Assembly (NCBI RefSeq): GCF_000622145.1 | Contig: NZ_JHWH01000013.1 | Location: forward strand, 1 to 64,000 | DNA: 64,000 bases | Reading direction: 5' to 3' | DNA from: Paracoccus yeei ATCC BAA-599 | GTDB taxonomy: Bacteria > Pseudomonadota > Alphaproteobacteria > Rhodobacterales > Rhodobacteraceae | Shown here: piece by piece, positions 7,734-17,344 of the stretch | Layout of the letters: every line of letters begins with the position of its first letter | Numbering within the stretch: the stretch's first letter is position 1 | Position numbers and translations under genes: made by a program | Notes under the pieces: model-generated | The model's input: the letters and a program-made list of their open reading frames with translations, nothing else | The model's database searches: none | What the model was told of the DNA's origin: nothing

Positions 7734-9374
7734 GTGAAAATCGCTCGGCTGATTCGCGCTGTGGTTGTTTATGGTGCGATTGCCGTTGCGCTTACCGGCG
7801 ATATGGCGCTGGCGCAAAGCGCGGTTGCCACGCTGCCTGCGCCGCGCCTGAGCTTTTCGGCAGACGAGATGCGGCTGGCCGGCCGGGTCGCGGGCAACCC
7901 GGGCCTGGCCGATTTCTACGGCACGAACGGATTGCAGCCGATCTTTACCGGGGCCGAGGCGACCGCGCGTCGCGCCGCGCTGATCGAGGCGGTGGGGCAG
8001 GCGGCCAGCCATGGTCTTCCCCAGGCGCGCTATGGCCATGATCTGCTGGTCAGGCTGGACCAGGCGCCGCAGGACTGGCTGACCGCCGAAATCGCCTTCG
8101 CCCTGGCCTTCGCGCGCTGGAGCCACGACATCACCGGCGGCATCCTTGAACCCGGCAAGGTCGAATCCGGCATCAAGCGCAAGGTCCAGCGTCCCTCGAC
8201 GGGCGAGATGATGCGCGCCTTTGCGGCGGCGCCGGACCCAAGGGCCTGGCTGGCCGCGCTGCCGTCGCGCGATCCGCGCTATCTGGCGCTGCAAGCGGCG
8301 CTGTCGCACGAAGCCGAGCTGACTGTGCCTGCCGATGTGGCCCCGGTCCCCGAGGGCAGCTGGCGCGAGGGGATGACCGATCCCGCCGTCGGGCTGCTGC
8401 GCGCCCGGCTGCGGGCGCTGGGGCTGGATGCGCCCCCGCTGGGCGATCCGACCACCTTCGATCCGCCCCTGACCGACGCGGTCGCCCGCTTTCAGCGCCA
8501 GGCGGGGCTTGCCGACGATGGTGTCGCCGGCCCCAGGACCGTGGCGCGGCTGAACCGCGGCCCCGGCGCCGAATCCTGGAGCATCCTGGTCGCGCTTGAA
8601 CGGATGCGCTGGATGCACGGCCACGACCCGCTGACCCGCCAGGTCTGGGTCAACCTGCCCGAGTTCACAGCCCGGATCCTGGAGAACGGCGAAGAGCGTT
8701 TTGCGACCAGGGTGGTGATCGGCAAGGCGGACCCGTCCTATGAGACGCCCGAGTTCACCGAACCCATGAAATACATCGTGGTGAACCCGCGCTGGAACGT
8801 GCCGCGCTCGATCACGGTCAAGGAATACCTGCCGCGCCTTCAGGCGAACCGGAACGCGGTGCGCCATCTGGACGTGGTGGACGGGCGCGGCAATGTCATC
8901 CCGCGCGAGCGGATCGACTTTCGCCGCTACACGGCCGCGAACTTTCCCTATCGGATGCGACAGAAACCCAGCGACGACAATGCCTTGGGCGTCGTCAAGT
9001 TCATGTTCCCGAACCCCTGGAACATCTATCTGCACGACACGCCGACCAAGCACCTGTTCAACGAAAGCCGCCGCGCCTATTCGCACGGCTGCATCCGGGT
9101 CGGCCGGCCCATCGACCTGGCCCATGCGCTGCTGGAGGGCCAGTTGAGCGATCCCGAGGCTGCCGTCTCGAAGGCCCTGGGGACCGGGCGCGAGACCTAT
9201 CTGAACATCCGCGGCAACCTGCCGGTGCATCTGGTCTATTTCACCGCCTTCCCGGACGAGTCGGGCCAGATCCGGCGTTTCCCCGACATCTACGGCCGCG
9301 ATGCGCTGGTCCATGCCGCGTTGATCAAGGCCGGAATCGACAGCAGTCTGGATTCTGCGGTCGCGGGCGATTAG
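7734..9374 (+). CDS. L,D-transpeptidase family protein (YcbB/LdtD-like)
   Basis: 546 residues from a GTG start (KIARLIRAV follows) that has AAAGGA about 10 nt upstream and gives an N-terminal secretion signal ending near MALAQS. Order: a scaffold region, a peptidoglycan-binding domain (about 210-280, GLLRARLRALG and DGVAGPRTVARLN), then the YkuD catalytic domain with SHGCIRVG, active Cys453. Such enzymes form 3-3 peptide cross-links or attach proteins to peptidoglycan in the periplasm. It is divergent from a MepK-like endopeptidase. Upstream in-frame starts exist but would destroy the signal peptide. Confidence 0.92.
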   Translation: MKIARLIRAVVVYGAIAVALTGDMALAQSAVATLPAPRLSFSADEMRLAGRVAGNPGLADFYGTNGLQPIFTGAEATARRAALIEAVGQAASHGLPQARYGHDLLVRLDQAPQDWLTAEIAFALAFARWSHDITGGILEPGKVESGIKRKVQRPSTGEMMRAFAAAPDPRAWLAALPSRDPRYLALQAALSHEAELTVPADVAPVPEGSWREGMTDPAVGLLRARLRALGLDAPPLGDPTTFDPPLTDAVARFQRQAGLADDGVAGPRTVARLNRGPGAESWSILVALERMRWMHGHDPLTRQVWVNLPEFTARILENGEERFATRVVIGKADPSYETPEFTEPMKYIVVNPRWNVPRSITVKEYLPRLQANRNAVRHLDVVDGRGNVIPRERIDFRRYTAANFPYRMRQKPSDDNALGVVKFMFPNPWNIYLHDTPTKHLFNESRRAYSHGCIRVGRPIDLAHALLEGQLSDPEAAVSKALGTGRETYLNIRGNLPVHLVYFTAFPDESGQIRRFPDIYGRDALVHAALIKAGIDSSLDSAVAGD

Positions 9375-9401
9375 ATCATCCCCAACCAAGGGGGATGCCT
9401 G

Positions 9402-10505
9402 ATGACAGTGACCATTGCCGAACTCGCCCATGCGCTGGATGCCAGGCTGTGGGGCGACGGAAGCCTGACGGTGCACAGCGCCGCCGAGGCGGGGCAGGCG
9501 CAGGACGGGCAGATCGCCCTGGCCACCACTCCCGCCTATGGCGAGCGCTTGCAGCCAGGCGGCGTCGCGCTGCTGGCCGAGGGCATGGACCCCGAGGCCC
9601 TGGGCCTGCGCGCGGCCATCCTGGTCGGCCGGCCACGGCTGGCGATGGCGGGGCTGACCAGGGTGTTCGATCCGGGGCCGGGGATCGCCCCGGGCATTCA
9701 CCCCAGCGCGGTGATCGACCCCACGGCCCAGGTTCCCGAGGATGCCGCCATCGGCCCCTTCGTCGTGATCGGCGCCGGGGTCCGGCTGGGGCAGGGGGCG
9801 CGCATCGCCTCGCATGTCTCGATCGGGCGGGACACGGTGATCGGGCGGGACGTGCTGCTGCACCCGGGCGTGCGCATCGCACATGGCGTCACGATGGGCG
9901 ACCGGGTGATCCTGCATCCTGGCGTGTCCATCGGCGCGGACGGGTTTTCCTTTGTCACCCCCGAGACGTCGGGGGTCGAGGAGATCCGCCACACCCTGGG
10001 CGAGCGGCACGAGATCCGCCAGCAGCACTGGACCCGCATTCATTCGCTGGGCGGGGTCGAGATCGGCGACGATGTCGAGGTGGGCGCCAATTCCACCATC
10101 GACCGCGGCACCATCCGCGCCACCCGCATCGGCCGGGGCACCAAGATCGACAACCTGGTCCAGATCGGCCACAATTGCACCGTGGGCGAGGATTCCATGC
10201 TGTGCGGCCTGGTCGGCGTCGCGGGCTCGGCCCGGATCGGCAACCGTGTCGTGCTGGGCGGACAGGTCGGGGTTTCGGACAATATCTTCGTGGGCGACGA
10301 TGTGATCGCCGGCGGTGCCACCAAGATCTTTACCAACGCGCCCGCCGGCCGCGTGCTGCTGGGCAGCCCCGCCGTCAAGATGGAAACCCAGGTCGAGGCG
10401 CAAAAGAACATCCGCCGCCTGCCGCGGCTTTATGCGCAGGTGGCAGAGCTTCGCGAAATTGTTAAGAACTTGTTGGAAAAGCGCCCCGAGGCCGGCAAGG
10501 GCTGA
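9402..10505 (+). CDS. lpxD: UDP-3-O-acylglucosamine N-acyltransferase
   Basis: 367 residues, normal for LpxD. The N-terminal uridine-binding domain (about 1-100) is followed by left-handed parallel beta-helix hexapeptide repeats (about 100-300) such as [14 protein letters not shown], then a C-terminal helix. The expected GADGFSF block is present. It adds the N-linked 3-hydroxyacyl chain to UDP-3-O-acylglucosamine in lipid A synthesis, in the cytoplasm. GGGGGAT lies just before the ATG. It is followed 12 bp later by an acyl carrier protein and a ketoacyl synthase, not by the usual fabZ-lpxA. Confidence 0.95.
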   Translation: MTVTIAELAHALDARLWGDGSLTVHSAAEAGQAQDGQIALATTPAYGERLQPGGVALLAEGMDPEALGLRAAILVGRPRLAMAGLTRVFDPGPGIAPGIHPSAVIDPTAQVPEDAAIGPFVVIGAGVRLGQGARIASHVSIGRDTVIGRDVLLHPGVRIAHGVTMGDRVILHPGVSIGADGFSFVTPETSGVEEIRHTLGERHEIRQQHWTRIHSLGGVEIGDDVEVGANSTIDRGTIRATRIGRGTKIDNLVQIGHNCTVGEDSMLCGLVGVAGSARIGNRVVLGGQVGVSDNIFVGDDVIAGGATKIFTNAPAGRVLLGSPAVKMETQVEAQKNIRRLPRLYAQVAELREIVKNLLEKRPEAGKG

Positions 10506-10517
10506 TTGGAGACCGAA

Positions 10518-10778
10518 ATGACAGACGTGCGCGACCGCATCATCCAGATCATCGCTGAACAGGCCATGCTGGAGCCTTCCGAACTCCGGCCCGAGCTGTC
10601 GCCGCAAGAAATCGGCATCGACAGCCTGGGGCTGGTGGAGTCGATCTTTGCCATCGAGGAAGAGTTCGACATCTCTGTCCCCTTCAACGCCAACGAGCCC
10701 GAGAAGTCCGAGTTCGACATCTCGACTCTGGGCTCGATCATCGCGGCCGTCGAAAAGCTGGTCGCTGAAAAGGCATGA
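10518..10778 (+). CDS. Acyl carrier protein, specialised (AcpXL-like candidate)
   Basis: 86 residues. The phosphopantetheine site is GIDSLGL with Ser36. The acidic helix FAIEEEFDISVPF is typical of ACPs. It is not the housekeeping AcpP by sequence (an insertion around NEPEKSEF after helix II). The position between lpxD and a KAS II-like gene resembles the very-long-chain acyl clusters of lipid A in Rhizobiales (acpXL-fabF), so a role supplying special acyl chains to lipid A is inferred. The start at 10518 is chosen over an upstream TTG because TTGGAGA serves as ribosome site. It shares ATGA with the next gene. Confidence 0.88.
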   Translation: MTDVRDRIIQIIAEQAMLEPSELRPELSPQEIGIDSLGLVESIFAIEEEFDISVPFNANEPEKSEFDISTLGSIIAAVEKLVAEKA

Positions 10779-12124
10779 ACGCCAAGAAGACCAAGGGCGA
10801 CAAGCCCGCCAAGACGGACCCGAAGGCCGGCAAGGTCAAGGGCAAGGTGAAATCCGCGACCTCGCGCGCGCGGACGCTGCTGGGGCGGGTCATCATGGGC
10901 CGGCACGCCAGCGGGCTGCGCCGGGTCGCGATCACCGGCATGGGCACGATCAATGCGCTGGGGCGCGACGTGCCCTCGACCTTCGAGGCGATGCGCGAGG
11001 GGCGCTGCGGCATCGGCCCGCTGGAGTTCCGCGACGTGGACCGCCTGACGGTCAAGATCGGGGGGCAGGTCCGGGACTGGGACCCCGAGCTTTACTTCAA
11101 TCGCCAGCAGATCGTGCTTTACGACAAGTTCACCCAGTTCACGCTGCTTGCGGCGCGCGAGGCGGTCGAGCAGTCGGGGCTGGTCTTCGAGGGCGAGCTG
11201 GGCCTGCGTTCGGGTGTGGTGCTGGGCACCGCCGCCGGCGGCATGAACACCTGGGACGAGAATTACCGCACCGTCTACGAGGAGGGCAAGAACCGCGTCC
11301 ATCCCTTCGTGGTGCCCAAGCTGATGAACAACGCCGCCTGTTCGCACCTGAGCATGGAATACGGGCTTCAGGGCCCCAGCTTTACCGTGGCGACCGCCTG
11401 CGCGAGTTCGAACCACGCGATGGGCATGGCCTTCAACATGGTGCGTTCGGGCGCGGCGACCGTAATGCTGACCGGCGGGTCCGAGGCGATGCTGTGCTTT
11501 GGTGGGGTCAAGGCCTGGGAAGGGCTGCGGGTCATGTCGAAGGACGCCTGCCGGCCGTTTTCCGCCACCCGCAACGGCATGGTGCAGGGCGAGGGCGCGG
11601 GGGTCTTCGTCTTCGAGGATTGGGAGCACGCCGTGGCGCGCGGCGCCGACATCCTGGCCGAGGTGGTGGGCTTTTCCATGTCGGCCGATGCGCAGGACAT
11701 CGTGATGCCCTCGGCCATCGGGGCGCAGCGGACGATCAGCAACGCCATGCTGGACGCCCATATGCGACCCGAGGAGGTGGGCTATATCAACGCCCATGGC
11801 ACCGGGACGGCGGCGAACGACAAGACGGAATGCGCGGCCGTGGCGCATGCTTTCGGCCATCACGCGGACCGGCTGATGATCTCATCGACCAAGTCGATGC
11901 ATGGCCATCTGATCGGCGGTACCGGCGCGGTCGAACTGCTGGCCTGCATCATGGCGCTGCGCGACGGCGTGATCGCACCGACCATCGGCTATGAGGAGCC
12001 CGACCCGGAATGCGCGCTGGACGTGGTTCCGAACCAGGCGCGCGAGGCTCGGGTCGAGGCGGTGCTGTCCAACGCCTTTGCCTTTGGCGGGCTGAACGCA
12101 GTGATCGCGCTGCGCAAGGTCTGA
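10775..12124 (+). CDS. Beta-ketoacyl-ACP synthase (KAS II-like) with basic N-terminal extension
   Basis: 449 residues. The thiolase-fold catalytic triad is intact: Cys209 in TACASS, His341 in NAHGTGT, and His378 in the KSMHGHLIGGTGAVE block. It catalyses chain-extending condensation on an ACP. Residues 1-45 are an extra Lys/Arg-rich tail absent from ordinary FabF, which begins near RRVAITGMG. The ATG at 10775 overlaps the ACP stop, favouring the long form, but an ATG at 10895 would give a normal-length start. Coupling to lpxD and a dedicated ACP suggests a lipid A acyl-chain role (inference). Confidence 0.9.
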   Translation: MNAKKTKGDKPAKTDPKAGKVKGKVKSATSRARTLLGRVIMGRHASGLRRVAITGMGTINALGRDVPSTFEAMREGRCGIGPLEFRDVDRLTVKIGGQVRDWDPELYFNRQQIVLYDKFTQFTLLAAREAVEQSGLVFEGELGLRSGVVLGTAAGGMNTWDENYRTVYEEGKNRVHPFVVPKLMNNAACSHLSMEYGLQGPSFTVATACASSNHAMGMAFNMVRSGAATVMLTGGSEAMLCFGGVKAWEGLRVMSKDACRPFSATRNGMVQGEGAGVFVFEDWEHAVARGADILAEVVGFSMSADAQDIVMPSAIGAQRTISNAMLDAHMRPEEVGYINAHGTGTAANDKTECAAVAHAFGHHADRLMISSTKSMHGHLIGGTGAVELLACIMALRDGVIAPTIGYEEPDPECALDVVPNQAREARVEAVLSNAFAFGGLNAVIALRKV

Positions 12125-12589
<465 letters not shown>

Positions 12590-12598
12590 CCGATGGCC

Positions 12599-13234
12599 CT
12601 AATCCGCGTGCTCCGATACCGGAGCATGGGAGCGCAGGATGCCGTTGATGAATTCGTCGAAGACGATGCGGGTCAGCAGTCGGCTGGAGCGTGAATCGCC
12701 GTGCAGCCAGGGGTCGAACGAGCGCGTCGTGAAAAGCGTGTTCGCGCCCTTGACCAGGGCATGCAGCACCAAGAGCAGATCGTTCAGGTCCGTGTCCTTG
12801 GCCAGGATGCCCAGGTCGCGCATTTCGGTCAGCTTGCGCAGGAACAGTTCGCGCATCGACAGCGTATAGCGGTGCAGGGTCCCGTCCTCGGCCATGGGTT
12901 GGTTCAGGCCCTCTGACAGCAGGCGAAACAGGGCGGGGTTGCGTTCGGCCCATTCGCCATAGCCTTCTGCCAGCGCCCGGAGTTGCGAGACGGGATCCTG
13001 CGAGTCCGTTTCCAGCACGCCTTCGCGCAGGGCGTCGTTCAGCAGGATCACGCCCTGATAGATCAGGCCGTCGTAGATCGCTTGGGGCGAGGCAAAGATC
13101 TGCTGCGCATCCTTGAGGTCCACCTTGGCCAGGCTGGCAAGGGCCGCCACGGAATCGGGCAATCTGCCCGTGCGGTCCAGGTGTTCCTTGGCAGCCATGA
13201 CCAGCGTCTGATAGAGATTGCCCTGGCTCGCCAT
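12599..13234 (-). CDS. TetR/AcrR family transcriptional regulator
   Basis: 211 residues. The N-terminal 55 residues form a TetR-like helix-turn-helix, though divergent (SVAALASLAKVDLKDAQQIF), followed by a helical ligand domain. The start at 13234 gives MASQGNLYQTL. A perfect-armed palindrome 46 to 63 bp upstream (13280-13297) is a candidate operator for self-control. The ligand and targets are unknown; downstream it converges on the ferredoxin gene with 9 bp between the stops. Confidence 0.75.
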   Translation of the reverse strand: MASQGNLYQTLVMAAKEHLDRTGRLPDSVAALASLAKVDLKDAQQIFASPQAIYDGLIYQGVILLNDALREGVLETDSQDPVSQLRALAEGYGEWAERNPALFRLLSEGLNQPMAEDGTLHRYTLSMRELFLRKLTEMRDLGILAKDTDLNDLLLVLHALVKGANTLFTTRSFDPWLHGDSRSSRLLTRIVFDEFINGILRSHAPVSEHAD

Positions 13235-13273
13235 CTGACGTTCCTGAAACGGGTTAAAAAACAGGGTAATCCT

Positions 13274-13303
13274 AACACAGTTCCGCAGGTGCGGAACCGT
13301 GTT
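13274..13303. promoter_or_regulatory. Palindrome between typA and the tetR gene (operator or terminator)
   Basis: GTTCCGCA (13280-13287), GG, TGCGGAAC (13290-13297), with outer AACAC/GTGTT pairing. On the minus strand TAGGAT follows directly and could be a -10 box for the TetR gene, which would place the palindrome in its promoter. It is also 22 bp past the typA stop and could act as a hairpin terminator. Confidence 0.55.
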
Positions 13304-13325
13304 TTTCGACAGGCGCGATTTTCGT

Positions 13326-15146
13326 TCAGGCGTCGGCGCGCGACTGGCGCTTGCGTTCGTGCGGGTCGAGGTAACGCTTGCGCAGGCGGATGTTCTTGGG
13401 TGTGACCTCGACCAATTCGTCATCGTCGATATAGGCGATGGCTTCCTCCAGCGACATGCGCACCGGAGGCGTCAGGCGCACGGCTTCGTCGGTGCCCGAG
13501 GCACGGACGTTGGTCAGCTTCTTGCCCTTGAGCGGGTTCACTTCCAGGTCGTTGTCGCGGGAATGCTCGCCGATGATCATGCCCTGATAGACCTGTTCCT
13601 GTGCGCCGATGAACATCTTGCCGCGCTCTTCCAGGTTCCACAGCGCATAGGCCACGGACACGCCGTCCTCCATGCTGATGAGCACGCCCTGGCGGCGGCC
13701 CTGGATCGGGCCCTTGTAGGGCGCCCAGCTGTGGAAGATGCGGTTCAGCACGCCATTGCCGCGCGTGTCGGTCATGAACTCGCCCTGATAGCCGATCAGC
13801 CCGCGCGAGGGGACATGGGCGACGATGCGGGTCTTGCCGTGGCCGGCGGGCTTCATCTCGACCAGGTCGCCCTTGCGGTTGCCGGTCAGCTTGTCGATGA
13901 CGGCGCCGGTGTATTCGTCGTCCACGTCGATGATGGCTTCCTCGATCGGTTCCAGGCGCTGGCCGTCCTCCTCGCGGAAGATGACGCGCGGGCGCGAGAT
14001 CGACAGTTCGAACCCTTCGCGGCGCATGTTCTCGATCAGGACGCCCATCTGCAATTCGCCCCGGCCCGAGACCACGAAGGCGTCGCCGCCGGGCGTGTCC
14101 TCGACCTTGATGGCGACGTTGGTTTCGGCCTCTTTCATCAGGCGTTCGCGAATGACGCGGGATTGGACCTTGTTGCCATCGCGACCGGCCAACGGGCTGT
14201 CGTTGATGCCGAAGGTCACGCTGATGGTCGGCGGATCGATGGGCTGGGCGGGCAGGGCGGTTTCGACATCCAGCGCGCAAAGCGTGTCGGCGACGGTCGC
14301 CTTGGACATGCCGGCAAGGCTGACGATATCGCCCGCCACCGCCTCGTCAATGGGCGTCTGCGTCAGGCCGCGGAAGGCGAGAACCTTGGAGATGCGGAAC
14401 TGTTCGATCCGCTCGCCGTCGCGCGACAGGGCCTTGATGGTGTCGCCCGCCTTCGCGCGGCCGGCCTCGACCCGGCCGGTCAGGATGCGGCCGATGAAGG
14501 GGTCGGCGCCCAAGGTCGTCGCCAGCATCTGGAAGGGCTCGTCCTGGCGCGCGACCTGTTTCGGCGGCTCGACATGGCGCAGCACCAGGTCGAACAGTGC
14601 CGACATGTCCTTGCGCGGGCCGTCCAGCGACTCGTCCGCCCAGCCGCCGATGCCCGAGGCGTAGATATGGGGAAAGTCCAGCTGCTCGTCACTGGCGCCA
14701 AGGTTGGCAAACAGGTCGAACACCTCGTCCAGCGCCTTGTCGGGCTCGGCCGCAGGCTTGTCGACCTTGTTCAGCACGACGATGGGGCGCAGCCCCAGTG
14801 CCAGCGCCTTGGAGGTCACGAATTTCGTCTGTGGCATCGGACCTTCGGCGGCATCGACCAGCAGGCAGACGCCATCGACCATCGACAGGATACGCTCGAC
14901 CTCGCCGCCGAAGTCGGCGTGGCCGGGGGTGTCGACGATATTGATGCGGGTGCCCTTCCATTCGACCGAGGTGGCCTTGGCAAGGATGGTGATGCCGCGT
15001 TCGCGTTCGATGTCGTTGCTGTCCATCGCGCGCTCGGCGACGGCCTGGTTTTCGCGGAAGGAACCCGACTGTTTCAGCAATTGGTCGACCAGGGTGGTCT
15101 TGCCGTGGTCAACGTGGGCGATGATCGCAATATTGCGGATATCCAT
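13326..15146 (-). CDS. typA: Translational GTPase TypA/BipA
   Basis: 606 residues, normal length. G1 motif AHVDHGKTT (about 11-19), switch G3 DTPGHADF, G4 NKVD, followed by EF-G-like domains and the C-terminal TypA-specific domain ([19 protein letters not shown] region). It binds the ribosome and acts in ribosome assembly and stress growth in known bacteria. It is transcribed alone, with a small membrane-protein gene 78 bp upstream on the same strand. Confidence 0.97.
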   Translation of the reverse strand: MDIRNIAIIAHVDHGKTTLVDQLLKQSGSFRENQAVAERAMDSNDIERERGITILAKATSVEWKGTRINIVDTPGHADFGGEVERILSMVDGVCLLVDAAEGPMPQTKFVTSKALALGLRPIVVLNKVDKPAAEPDKALDEVFDLFANLGASDEQLDFPHIYASGIGGWADESLDGPRKDMSALFDLVLRHVEPPKQVARQDEPFQMLATTLGADPFIGRILTGRVEAGRAKAGDTIKALSRDGERIEQFRISKVLAFRGLTQTPIDEAVAGDIVSLAGMSKATVADTLCALDVETALPAQPIDPPTISVTFGINDSPLAGRDGNKVQSRVIRERLMKEAETNVAIKVEDTPGGDAFVVSGRGELQMGVLIENMRREGFELSISRPRVIFREEDGQRLEPIEEAIIDVDDEYTGAVIDKLTGNRKGDLVEMKPAGHGKTRIVAHVPSRGLIGYQGEFMTDTRGNGVLNRIFHSWAPYKGPIQGRRQGVLISMEDGVSVAYALWNLEERGKMFIGAQEQVYQGMIIGEHSRDNDLEVNPLKGKKLTNVRASGTDEAVRLTPPVRMSLEEAIAYIDDDELVEVTPKNIRLRKRYLDPHERKRQSRADA

Positions 15147-15224
15147 GGGGGGCTGGCCTTTGAATTGATTGCGGCCCCCCTAGCGCAGCAAGGGCCGAAA
15201 TGCCAGCAACAATCGCCCGTGCGC

Positions 15225-15299
15225 CTAGCGCAGCCCCAGCATGCTGAGGATGAAAAGCACCACGACGACAAGTCCGACGAGGTAGATGATCGAATTCAA
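15225..15299 (-). CDS. 24-residue single-pass membrane protein
   Basis: Reading the minus strand from TTG at 15299 gives (M)NSIIYLVGLVVVVLFILS and ends MLGLR: one hydrophobic helix with a C-terminal Arg. GGGGG lies about 8 nt before the TTG. Very short proteins of this shape (xxIIYxVGxVVVVLxILSxLGLR) recur in Rhodobacterales as I remember them, but the function is unknown. It is same-strand upstream of typA. Confidence is limited by the size and non-ATG start. Confidence 0.5.
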   Translation of the reverse strand: MNSIIYLVGLVVVVLFILSMLGLR

Positions 15300-15395
15300 G
15301 GCCAATTCCCCCTGCTGGCGCGGCGTTGAAAAGGGCCGCGATTTCATGGTCGTGCGGGACTAACCCCGGCCCGGTGGATCGGGTTCCCGGACGTG

Positions 15396-15821
15396 TCAGC
15401 GGCCGCGCGCCAGGGACTCGATCAGCCCGCGCACGCCCGACAGATCATAGCCGGCGCCAGCCGCCGTATCGAGCAACGTTTCCGTCGGTTCAAGCCCCGC
15501 GCGCGTTAGCGCCCAGAGCACGGTCGAACGGTTGCCCGAACGGCAATAGGCCAGTTTGCGGCCGGGCAGAGCCAGCGCCTCGGCCTGAGCCTCGACCATG
15601 TCGGGGGTCAACTCGCCCGGCACGAAGGGGATTTCGCGATATTCCATGCCGGCGGCCTCGGCCGCGGCGCGCATCGCGGTGCTGTCGGTGTCGGGGCCGA
15701 CCTCGGCGTCGGGGCGATTGTTGATCAGGACGCGAAAGCCGGCTTGGGCAAGGGCCTGCAGGTCCTCGGGCTGGACCTGCGGGGAAACCGAAAGGTCCGG
15801 GGTCAGTTGGCGCAGGTCCAT
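15396..15821 (-). CDS. TIGR01244/DUF442 family sulfurtransferase-phosphatase-like protein
   Basis: 141 residues. The fold is the dual-specificity phosphatase-like DUF442 domain (beta-lactamase-hydrolase-like, BLH), with LINNRPDAEVGPD near residue 32 and the catalytic loop CRSGNRS (Cys93 to Arg98, the C-x5-R pattern). Family members act in sulfide oxidation or remain uncharacterised. The start at 15821 gives MDLRQLTPDLSVSPQ, which is the family N-terminus. The next upstream gene gph lies 79 bp away on the same strand. Confidence 0.85.
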   Translation of the reverse strand: MDLRQLTPDLSVSPQVQPEDLQALAQAGFRVLINNRPDAEVGPDTDSTAMRAAAEAAGMEYREIPFVPGELTPDMVEAQAEALALPGRKLAYCRSGNRSTVLWALTRAGLEPTETLLDTAAGAGYDLSGVRGLIESLARGR

Positions 15822-15900
15822 GAAGGTCTCCTTGAGGTTCCGCGACGGGGCGACCCTACGACGGATCACCCCCTTTGCGGCCGCTGTCAAGCTGTCGGTC

Positions 15901-16584
15901 CTAGGCGACGGGGCAGTTTTCCTCGACCAGCAGGGGCAGGGTGGCGTAGTCGTCGAAATGCTGGACAAAGCGCATCTGCTCGATGGCGCCCTTGCGATAG
16001 CCCCGGGTGTAAAGAAGGAACGGGACATTGGCGTTCTCGGCGCATTCGGCGTCGAATTCGCTGTCGCCGACATAAAGCCCCCGGGGCTGCTGGGGATGGG
16101 CGCCAAGGGCTGCGAAGGCCGCATGCAGCGGTGCCGGGTCAGGCTTGCGCTGGGGCAGGGAATCTCCGCCGATGACGATCGAGAACAACCCCGAAATCCC
16201 GAAGTGATCCAGGATCGCCCGGGTCGGCCCCATGGGCTTGTTCGTGCAGATCCCCAGCGGATAGCCCCGGTCGGCCAATTGGCCCAGAGCCTCGGGCACA
16301 TGAGGATAAAGCCGCGTCAGCGCGGTCGCCTGATGATAGCGCGTCATGAAGGACGCGACTAGGTCCCGGTGCGCCTCGAGCGGCAGGCTGGTCGCCGCGA
16401 TCACCCGGCGCCACAGCAGGTCGACGCCGCCGCCGATGAAGCTGCGCACCTGGTCCAGGGTCAGCGGCGCCGTCTTGTTCAGCCGCAGCACCGCATTCAC
16501 AGCGGCATGGATGTCGGGGGCGCTGTCGATCAGTGTTCCGTCCAGATCAAAGACAACGGGGCAAGGGGCAAGGCAGGTGTTCAT
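15901..16584 (-). CDS. gph: Phosphoglycolate phosphatase-like HAD hydrolase
   Basis: 227 residues. HAD motif I is DLDGTLIDSAPDI, motif II CTNKP, motif III Lys in QRKPDPAPL, and motif IV GDSEFD. This is the Gph subgroup, which removes 2-phosphoglycolate made by DNA repair or RuBisCO side reactions. The start at 16584 (MNTCLAP) forms an ATGA overlap with the upstream redoxin gene; an in-frame ATG at 16596 would add four residues. Motif IV reads DSEFDAEC where Gph often has DSxxD, within family variation. Confidence 0.88.
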   Translation of the reverse strand: MNTCLAPCPVVFDLDGTLIDSAPDIHAAVNAVLRLNKTAPLTLDQVRSFIGGGVDLLWRRVIAATSLPLEAHRDLVASFMTRYHQATALTRLYPHVPEALGQLADRGYPLGICTNKPMGPTRAILDHFGISGLFSIVIGGDSLPQRKPDPAPLHAAFAALGAHPQQPRGLYVGDSEFDAECAENANVPFLLYTRGYRKGAIEQMRFVQHFDDYATLPLLVEENCPVA

Positions 16585-17135
16585 GAGGCTTTCCATTTGA
16601 TCGAGCAGCCCATCGACGCGATCTGCTCGCGCGGACCTTGCCCGGTTTGCGCGACCAGCGCCATAGCTTCGAAAAGATCCCGGCGCACATCCGGTGCCGC
16701 CGCCGCGCGCCCCGAGGCGTCCAGCCGGCCGCGGTATTGCAGTTCAAGATCTGCATTGTAGCCAAAGAAATCCGGCGTGCACTCTGCGCCATAGGCACGC
16801 GCGACATCCTGGGTTTCGTCATACAGATAAGGAAAGGTGAAGCCGTGCTTCAGCGCTTCGGCCTTCATGTGCGGGGGCGCGTCCTGGGGATATTCGCTGA
16901 TGTCGTTGGCCGAGATCGCCACCACGCCGATCCCCAGCGCCTGCAGATCGCGCGCGTCCCGAGTGATCCGGTCGATGATCGCCTGGACATAGGGACAATG
17001 GTTGCAGATGAACATGACGAGCGTACCGCGAGACCCGGCGATTTCCGCCAGGCTGTGAAGGCGTCCGTCGGGGTCCGGCAAGGTGAAATCGGGTGCGCGC
17101 GCCCCGAAGTCGCAAACTGGTGGTCTGACCGCCAT
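16581..17135 (-). CDS. Thioredoxin family / AhpC-TSA-like redoxin
   Basis: 184 residues. Thioredoxin fold with MFICNHCPYV: Cys44 and Cys47 in a C-x2-C. The overall pattern (ARAPDFTLPDPDGRLHSL, SANDISEYPQDAP, YGAECTPDFFGYN) matches a widespread family of cytoplasmic redoxins without signal peptide. The partner is unknown. It overlaps gph by ATGA and probably forms an operon with gph and the DUF442 gene. Confidence 0.88.
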   Translation of the reverse strand: MAVRPPVCDFGARAPDFTLPDPDGRLHSLAEIAGSRGTLVMFICNHCPYVQAIIDRITRDARDLQALGIGVVAISANDISEYPQDAPPHMKAEALKHGFTFPYLYDETQDVARAYGAECTPDFFGYNADLELQYRGRLDASGRAAAAPDVRRDLFEAMALVAQTGQGPREQIASMGCSIKWKAS

Positions 17136-17220
17136 CCGTCCTCCCGGTTTTCATGCTGGTCGACGGTAGCAGGTCAAGCGCGGGTTTGAGAGAGCTTGCA
17201 GACTGTGTTTGGGCGAAAGT

Positions 17221-17295
17221 ATGAGGTTTTGGAAGTTCCTATACATAATTCTCATTATCATTGTTCTTGCTTTGGTCGGATGGATTCAAGATTGA
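17221..17295 (+). CDS. 24-residue membrane peptide, possibly the cut-off start of a larger gene
   Basis: Direct reading gives MRFWKFLYIILIIIVLALVG ending WIQD then TGA: a basic N-terminus and one hydrophobic helix. The codons are AT-rich compared with neighbours. No clear ribosome site is seen. It ends about 50 bp before an IS30 transposase remnant, so it may be a larger short membrane protein interrupted by the insertion. This is speculative. Confidence 0.3.
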   Translation: MRFWKFLYIILIIIVLALVGWIQD

Positions 17296-17344
17296 AGTGC
17301 GACTTTTTTGACAAAAGCAATGTGTTTCCCAAAGGAGGATTCAC

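Noticed and set aside
7509..10607. Very long open frame on the minus strand opposite the L,D-transpeptidase and lpxD genes
   Set aside because: High-GC codon bias opens the opposite strand; the protein reads as low-complexity Gln/Asp/Gly-rich text and the plus-strand genes have clear motifs.
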